Assembly: GCF_023195895.1 (NCBI RefSeq)
Contig: NZ_JALPRK010000021.1
Coordinates: forward strand, 31,965 to 95,964
DNA: 64,000 nt
Origin: Paenibacillus mellifer
GTDB taxonomy: Bacteria > Bacillota > Bacilli > Paenibacillales > Paenibacillaceae
Reading direction: 5' to 3'
The notes under the pieces: generated by a model
What the model was told of the DNA's origin: nothing
The model's input: the letters and a program-made list of their open reading frames with translations, nothing else
The model's database searches: none
Shown: positions 59,192 to 64,000 of the stretch, piece after piece
Layout of the letters: every line of letters begins with the position of its first letter
Position numbering within the stretch: the first letter of the stretch is position 1
Translations under genes and position numbers: made by a program

Positions 59192-60553
59192 ATGAATCAC
59201 GAGGCGTTACAGTGGAAGCCTTCGCGCTTTAATGCGCAGAGCGAAACGGATGACGGCGGCCTGATGCTGTATAACAGCTATACCGGTGCGATCGCAGCAT
59301 GCTCGCCGGCCGAGCGGAATCAGGTCTTGGAGTGGCTGGCCCCAGCCGCGCCTGTCCCCGAGCCCGCGCCCCCGCTGTACGAATCGATGATTGAACACGG
59401 GTTTCTTGTCTCTAGCGTTACGGACGAAATGCGGCGCGCTTTGTTTCTGCATCAATCGATGCATGCCCAAGATGCGATGCATTTGGTTTTGCTGGTGACG
59501 GAGGCCTGTAATTTCCGCTGCACCTATTGTTATGAGTCGTTCCCTCGGGCTACGATGCGCGAGGAGGTGCTTCGCGGTTTGGAGACCTATATGGCCGAAC
59601 GGGCCCGTACGCTGAAGCAGCTCACGATCAGCTGGCATGGCGGTGAACCGCTGTTAGTCCCGCATGTCATCGAACGATTATCCCGTTCGTTCATGGCCGC
59701 TTGCGAGGCAAGTGGTGCTGTGTACGGCGCGGAAATGTCGACGAACGGGTATTATTTAACCCGTGAGCGTTTCAAGCAGATGTTAGACCTTCACGTCGAA
59801 CGGTTTATGGTGACGCTGGACGGGGAAGGCGAAACCCACAATGCCCGTCGCGGTCTGAACGGAGGCGGGGAAACCTACCAGACCATCGTAAATAATCTGC
59901 TGTCCTTGAAGCATGTGGACCGGCCGTTTGAAATCAATTTGCGCGTCAATTTCGATAACAGCAATTTGGATGCCGTATCCGGGTTCATTCCGGTACTGCG
60001 TGATTTGTTTGGTGATGATCCGCGGTTTAAGGTGTACTTCCGTCCTGTCGGGTGCATGGGCGGCGAGAACGATCTCAACTTGCCGGTTTGCGATGAGCGG
60101 ACGAAGGATCGCAGCATTTGGGCTTTCAACGAGCAGGCGATCGTAGAGGGACTTACGGTGAGCTCTTTTATCTCAGATATTTTGCTGCCGACCGGCGCGG
60201 TTTGTTATGCGGCCAAACCCAATTCCTTAATCGTCGGATCGGACGGGATGCTGTATAAATGCTCGGTTGCTTTGGAGCAGGACAATAACCGCCTGGGCCG
60301 AATTTATGAGGACGGCACAATGGAGTTGGATTATGACAAGCTAGCTTTGTGGACGACTTCCGGCGAGGAGACAGACGAGAAATGCCAGGCTTGCTTCTTC
60401 CGGCCGGCCTGCCAAGGGAATCATTGCCCGCTGTACCGGATGCGGACAGGGAATCGACCTTGTTCCTATGAGAAACGCCAGATCAAAAAGACCCTGCGTA
60501 CCATTTGGCTGCAAGAGCAACGGGAAGCGGAGACTTCGGCAGCCCTATCCTGA
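59192..60553 (+). CDS. Radical SAM/SPASM peptide-maturase-like enzyme
   Basis: The 453-aa protein has an N-terminal domain of about 90 residues, possibly peptide-binding (LMLYNSYTGAIAACSPAERN), then the radical SAM cluster CNFRCTYCYE at about 109-118, SWHGGEPLL (SAM-binding GGEP), and a C-terminal SPASM region with CYAAKP, YKCSVAL and CQACFFRPACQGNHCPLYR for auxiliary iron-sulfur clusters. This architecture matches RiPP maturases and anaerobic sulfatase-maturase relatives. A 27-codon gene with a perfect RBS follows 52 bp later. ATG 59192 follows GGATGGAG. Confidence 0.88.
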   Translation: MNHEALQWKPSRFNAQSETDDGGLMLYNSYTGAIAACSPAERNQVLEWLAPAAPVPEPAPPLYESMIEHGFLVSSVTDEMRRALFLHQSMHAQDAMHLVLLVTEACNFRCTYCYESFPRATMREEVLRGLETYMAERARTLKQLTISWHGGEPLLVPHVIERLSRSFMAACEASGAVYGAEMSTNGYYLTRERFKQMLDLHVERFMVTLDGEGETHNARRGLNGGGETYQTIVNNLLSLKHVDRPFEINLRVNFDNSNLDAVSGFIPVLRDLFGDDPRFKVYFRPVGCMGGENDLNLPVCDERTKDRSIWAFNEQAIVEGLTVSSFISDILLPTGAVCYAAKPNSLIVGSDGMLYKCSVALEQDNNRLGRIYEDGTMELDYDKLALWTTSGEETDEKCQACFFRPACQGNHCPLYRMRTGNRPCSYEKRQIKKTLRTIWLQEQREAETSAALS

Positions 60554-60605
60554 CGGTTTCGCTGCATTCTTGTCCCTGTACACCCTAGGCAAGGAGGTGA
60601 TAGGC

Positions 60606-60689
60606 ATGAAGGTCATTCGTTCCGCGGCCCAACCCGCACACGTCAAGACAGGACGGGTATCTAAATCCGTTCCGGGCAATCTGAGTTAG
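60606..60689 (+). CDS. 27-aa peptide, candidate RiPP precursor
   Basis: AAGGAGGTGA (60591-60600), a full consensus Shine-Dalgarno, lies five bases before ATG 60606. The peptide begins MKVIRSAAQPAH, is basic, and ends in SVPGNLS, with no Cys. It is followed at once by a terminator, so it must be the last coding unit of the radical SAM transcript. The strong RBS and context support a real small gene. Whether the enzyme modifies it is inference. Confidence 0.6.
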   Translation: MKVIRSAAQPAHVKTGRVSKSVPGNLS

Positions 60690-60710
60690 AATGATCAAGG
60701 TTCACGTGAA

Positions 60711-60759
60711 AAAACCGATTCCTGCTGGCAGATCATGCCGCGGCGAATCGGTTTTTTTT
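60711..60759 (+). terminator. Terminator after the peptide gene
   Basis: AAAACCGATTC (60711-60721) and GAATCGGTTTT (60745-60755) are a perfect 11-bp inverted repeat followed by more T residues. Confidence 0.88.
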
Positions 60760-60840
60760 ACCATAATATGAAACTATCTCTCCTGCTTGGACGTTCTATT
60801 CATAGAGTCATCATTAAAAAACATTCATTTGGAGGTCGTA

Positions 60841-62349
60841 ATGAGGAGGAACTGGTTACATAAGGGGATATTGGTTGTGCTGGCCTGTATGGTGTTTGCG
60901 GGTTGTACCAGCCGACCAGCGCAGGAGAAGGAGCAAACTTCTAGCTTAAAAGTTATGTTTTGGGATGAAAGGTATTTCTTTCAGGAGTACGGCGATTTGT
61001 TTGCCATCGGTCATCCCAACGTGAATATCGAAGTGGTTAGCACAAACAGCATCTACAATAACTCGAATGGCGAGCCGGTCGACTATGAGAAAGCTTTCTC
61101 CGAGTTCGTTGAGAAGGAGCAGCCGGATATCGTCTTATTGGACTCGTCCAATTACGATAAATTCGTGACCGATGGAAAGCTGATGGAACTGGACACCTTG
61201 ATCGAGCGGGATAAGTACGATACCGAGACCATTTATCCAGCGTTGATCGAGATGCTAAAGGAAAAAGGCGGCGGCAAGCTCTACGGCCTGTCCCCGAACT
61301 TTAATGAGAGCGCCATCTTTTACAATGCGGATTTGTTTGCGAAATACGGCATTGAAGTACCGCATGATGGGATGACTTGGCAGGAGCTTCTTGACCTGGC
61401 GCGGAGGTTCCCGACGGATGGCGATAAGGATACACGCGTATATGGCTTTGGAGCGCAATACGGCATGTCGATGGAGAATCTTGCCTCCTCGATCGCATCG
61501 GCCCAAGGGTTGCAGTTCTTGAATCCGGACACGATGAAGGTGACGATTAACACGGATTCATGGAAACAAACTTATAAGCTGGCGATGGACGCGGTGGATT
61601 CCAAGGCCGTATACATCCCTGAAGGCAATGGTTTTCAAGGCGGAACAATGGAAGAATACTACAAGAGTCAACTCTTTGTGATGGGCCGGATGGCGATGGC
61701 CGTGGAGAGTCTCTATATGCTGCAAGACCTCAAGCAAGCTCAGGATTCGCTCAAAGATTATAAACCGTTTCAAATTGGCGTTGCAGCGGGGCCGGTGGAT
61801 CCCGCTGATCCGCAATCCTCCCGGAACATCAACTTTAACGAGATTTTCGCGATACGGGCTAACTCGCCGAATGCGGACGCGGCATGGGAATTTATCAAGT
61901 TCATTAATGGCGAGGAATTCGCCCGGGTCAAATCGAGAACGATGAATAACGGGTTGCTGTCCCGTATGGGGATTGTTAAGGAGTATAACGGAGTTAACCT
62001 AGAGCCGTTCTATAAACTGAAGCCGAAGCTTGATCAGAATGCGAGCCTAAGCTACGAGAAAATTCCAAATGACTTCTATATGCAATACCAGCCGGTTCTT
62101 GAGCGGGAGTTGAAGCTTGCCCAGGAGAAGAAGAAATCGATAGATGAAGCGCTGCAAACCGTTCAGGACGAAGCGCAGGTTCTTCTGGACAAGGCGGTGA
62201 AGGACGAAGCGGCTAAGAAGAGCTCCGGTGAATCCGCCGATACCGGAACTAGCGGTGAATCCTCCGATGCCGGAACCGATGGTGTCATCGTTATCGAATC
62301 CGGTTCAGCGGATGACGCCGCGAATTCCACCGGGAACTCGGGCGAATAA
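60841..62349 (+). CDS. Extracellular solute-binding lipoprotein (sugar ABC family 1)
   Basis: The 502-aa lipoprotein has a signal peptide with lipobox VFAGC (Cys about residue 21), then an SBP family 1 fold: VMFWDERYFFQEYGDLFAI, KEQPDIVLLDSSNY, LYGLSPNFNESAIFYNADLF, and NADAAWEFIKFINGEEFA. It resembles carbohydrate-binding subunits of ABC importers. The C-terminus (about 455-502) is an acidic Ser/Gly/Thr-rich repeat-like tail, unusual for the family. No permease or ATPase gene is near, so it is an orphan. ATG 60841 follows GGAGGTCG. Confidence 0.88.
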   Translation: MRRNWLHKGILVVLACMVFAGCTSRPAQEKEQTSSLKVMFWDERYFFQEYGDLFAIGHPNVNIEVVSTNSIYNNSNGEPVDYEKAFSEFVEKEQPDIVLLDSSNYDKFVTDGKLMELDTLIERDKYDTETIYPALIEMLKEKGGGKLYGLSPNFNESAIFYNADLFAKYGIEVPHDGMTWQELLDLARRFPTDGDKDTRVYGFGAQYGMSMENLASSIASAQGLQFLNPDTMKVTINTDSWKQTYKLAMDAVDSKAVYIPEGNGFQGGTMEEYYKSQLFVMGRMAMAVESLYMLQDLKQAQDSLKDYKPFQIGVAAGPVDPADPQSSRNINFNEIFAIRANSPNADAAWEFIKFINGEEFARVKSRTMNNGLLSRMGIVKEYNGVNLEPFYKLKPKLDQNASLSYEKIPNDFYMQYQPVLERELKLAQEKKKSIDEALQTVQDEAQVLLDKAVKDEAAKKSSGESADTGTSGESSDAGTDGVIVIESGSADDAANSTGNSGE

Positions 62350-62379
62350 AGAACCGACAGGTTAAACTGATTCACATGA

Positions 62380-62418
62380 GGGGAGATCCTTGGGTAAGAA
62401 GGGATCTCCCCTCTTTTT
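62380..62418 (+). terminator. Terminator after the lipoprotein gene
   Basis: GGGGAGATCC (62380-62389) and GGATCTCCCC (62402-62411) form a perfect 10-bp stem, followed by CTTTTTT. Confidence 0.88.
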
Positions 62419-62531
62419 TGTACAGAATGCTGAAAATTTCGGCAGATTGCCATCATTGACCCCGATTGTTTAGGTGTTGGCGGGAACGTTATATCGTATA
62501 ATCTTCAAAGAATACAGGATGGGAGAACAAT

Positions 62532-63725
62532 ATGCCAAAAACAAAGTGGTTACTAAATACGCTGGTCCTCATTTGCTTCATGGACTTATTTATCCAGCTG
62601 CCGGTCATGGGGCCTTTGGCGTTAAGCCTTGGGGCAGGTTCCTTTCAGATTGGGCTTGCGGTAGGAATGTATTCTCTGACGAATATGATTGGGAATATGC
62701 TGGCTGGAATTTGGATCGATCGGTTTGGGGGCAAAAAGATTCTGATCACCGGTTTGTTGATGACGGCGGGGATTCTACTCCTGTATACGGTCGTTCGGCA
62801 GCCTTCCGAGCTTATGGCGGTTCGGGTGCTGCATGGACTCTCAGGCGGGCTGTTGGTGCCAAGTGTCTTTACGATGGTATCGCGCGTGACCTCGGCCCGG
62901 AATCAAGGGCGTTCCATGGCTCAGTCCGGCGCGGCGGTGGGGGTTGCCGCCATTTTGGGGCCGGCCTTTGCCGGCATTATGAAAGCGAGTGCGGGGCTGG
63001 ATTGGTTATTCGTATCAGCTTCTGCGCTGCTTTTGCTGGGTGGAGGGCTGGCGCTGTTTGGCAAGCTTCGTGAGAGCGGGGGGGCGTCCGATGACCAAGA
63101 CGCTTCATCGTCTCATGCGAAACAAGTGTTTATCGACACGCTGCGCAACCCATCAGCGGCAACGGCTTATTACGGTGCGTTTGCTTTAATGTTTGCTATG
63201 GGGGCACTCACGTACAGTCTTCCCTTAAAAGCGGAAGCGTTGGGTTTACCCGATCAAGCTGCAGGTTTGATGCTCAGTGTATTCGGGGTCGTTGCCATCA
63301 GCTTGTTTGTTTTGCCTAGCAATCGCTGGTTTGATCAGGCATCGCCTCTGCGATTATGTGCTGTGGGCGGTGGGATCGTGATCTTATCCCTGTTTGCGTT
63401 ATCGATGACTGATTTACAAGTGGGGATGTATGGGGTTATGGCGGTATACGGATTAGGATTTGCACTACTGTTCCCATCGTTGAATGCACTGCTTGTCAGT
63501 CAGGTCAGACCGGAGCATAAAGGGAGGGCTTTCGGCATGTTCTATGCCTTCTTCTCTTTGGGCGTTGTCGCAGGTTCATCCGGGCTTAGCGCATTTACGG
63601 GGGAATATGATTTTACGTTGCGTATCGCTTCTGGATTTCTGCTAGTGACCTGCGGAGGAGTTGGCATTTGGGTAACCTTGAAGAGAAGGCGCGAACAGAA
63701 GGCGATAAGCCCTTCTGCGAGTTGA
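62532..63725 (+). CDS. MFS transporter, drug-efflux type
   Basis: The 397-aa protein has 12 hydrophobic helices. The loop 2-3 motif WIDRFGGKKILITG matches MFS motif A, and PSVFTMVSRVTSARNQGRSM then AQSGAAVGVAAILGPAFAGI (motif C-like) point to a DHA1-type exporter. A second motif-A-like LPSNRWFDQASPLRL lies in the second half. ATG 62532 follows GGGAGAAC. Substrate unknown. Confidence 0.88.
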   Translation: MPKTKWLLNTLVLICFMDLFIQLPVMGPLALSLGAGSFQIGLAVGMYSLTNMIGNMLAGIWIDRFGGKKILITGLLMTAGILLLYTVVRQPSELMAVRVLHGLSGGLLVPSVFTMVSRVTSARNQGRSMAQSGAAVGVAAILGPAFAGIMKASAGLDWLFVSASALLLLGGGLALFGKLRESGGASDDQDASSSHAKQVFIDTLRNPSAATAYYGAFALMFAMGALTYSLPLKAEALGLPDQAAGLMLSVFGVVAISLFVLPSNRWFDQASPLRLCAVGGGIVILSLFALSMTDLQVGMYGVMAVYGLGFALLFPSLNALLVSQVRPEHKGRAFGMFYAFFSLGVVAGSSGLSAFTGEYDFTLRIASGFLLVTCGGVGIWVTLKRRREQKAISPSAS

Positions 63726-63860
63726 CGGCTCCAAGATTGTGACCTACCACCAAGCTGGGGAATATTTCATATTGCAAAATGATGACCGGCGTGATAAATT
63801 ATTACTTGTCGCTTCGGACGACGCCTTGTAGAAAAGCCTTCAGGATTGTCGAAAAAGAAG

Positions 63861-63889
63861 TTGACATGATTCGACTGATTGAGTATAAT
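63861..63889 (+). promoter_or_regulatory. Strong consensus promoter of an rRNA operon
   Basis: TTGACA at 63861-63866 and TATAAT at 63884-63889 are both perfect, with a 17-bp spacer. It lies 110 bp before the window end and directly ahead of an rRNA-type leader. Confidence 0.9.
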
Positions 63890-63899
63890 AAATAACTGT

Positions 63900-64000
63900 T
63901 CGACAAAAACTGAATTCGATTCAGAAATTGCCGAATACGCAAGCAAGTTCTTTGAAAACTGAACAAATGGAACACGTCAATAATGAACGATTAGTTATAA
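63900..64000 (+). other. rRNA operon leader (16S gene lies beyond the window)
   Basis: GTTCTTTGAAAACTGAACAA at 63949-63968 is the leader/antitermination sequence typical upstream of 16S rRNA in Bacillus and Paenibacillus. The 16S sequence itself has not started by 64,000. The stretch 63,726-63,860 shows no gene. Confidence 0.8.

Noticed and set aside
63949..64000. Start of the 16S rRNA gene
   Set aside because: Only the leader is present; the conserved 16S 5' end is not reached by position 64,000.

Overview
This window looks like a chromosome segment from a Paenibacillus-like member of the Bacillota. Supporting signs are a pcrB-pcrA-ligA operon, strong AGGAGG-type ribosome binding sites, spore-former style surface-glycan genes, palindromic intergenic repeats of the AACGGAC type, and a Bacillota-type rRNA operon leader at the right edge. 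The flanks are of moderate to high GC, while two regions (about 3.6-15.7 kb and 31.1-58.0 kb) are clearly richer in AT.

Positions 0.1-26.1 kb form a surface-polysaccharide locus, probably for an S-layer protein glycan or similar secondary cell-wall polymer. It has galU, a large O-antigen-ligase-like polymerase/transferase with TPRs, and ManC-Gmd-Rmd for GDP-D-rhamnose. A DegT-type aminotransferase with a NeuD/PglD-type acyltransferase probably makes GDP-N-acyl-perosamine. There is an ABC-2 exporter (Wzm/Wzt), several glycosyltransferases, a complete rmlACBD set for dTDP-L-rhamnose, two membrane acyltransferases, two GT2 rhamnosyltransferase-like enzymes, and a WbaP-like initiating phosphoglycosyltransferase. 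A membrane-anchored GDPD-like enzyme follows.

Positions 26.3-31.1 kb carry pcrB, pcrA and the 5' half of the host ligA. Host ligA (674 codons when rejoined) is cut exactly in its conserved GRTGK motif by a 26.8-kb element, and its 3' half resumes at 57,980. The element has 13-bp imperfect terminal inverted repeats flanked by two different 6-bp cores (CCGGCA left, CGGGCA right). It encodes a Tn554-like recombinase module: two tyrosine recombinases, a large 694-aa partner, and a coiled-coil TnpC-like protein. A complete, divergent, AT-rich ligA lies just inside its left end in the same orientation. The element therefore seems to destroy an essential gene and supply a substitute that sits behind the host operon.

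Cargo of the element, left to right: the replacement ligase; small unknown proteins; a restriction-modification locus (XRE regulator, C5 cytosine methyltransferase, two NgoFVII-like PLD-type nucleases around a Z1-domain ATPase, and a Vsr repair nuclease); an HTH protein followed by nine 11-bp tandem repeats; a second XRE regulator divergent from four unknown small genes; the recombinases; a five-repeat zinc-ribbon protein; and an island bounded by IS21-like end sequences that carries a large GTPase and an ApeA-like HEPN protein, a candidate anti-phage pair.

Positions 59.2-64.0 kb return to host sequence: a radical SAM/SPASM enzyme followed by a 27-codon peptide gene (candidate RiPP pair), an orphan sugar-binding lipoprotein, an MFS exporter, and a consensus rRNA promoter and leader. 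The 16S gene itself would begin beyond the window.
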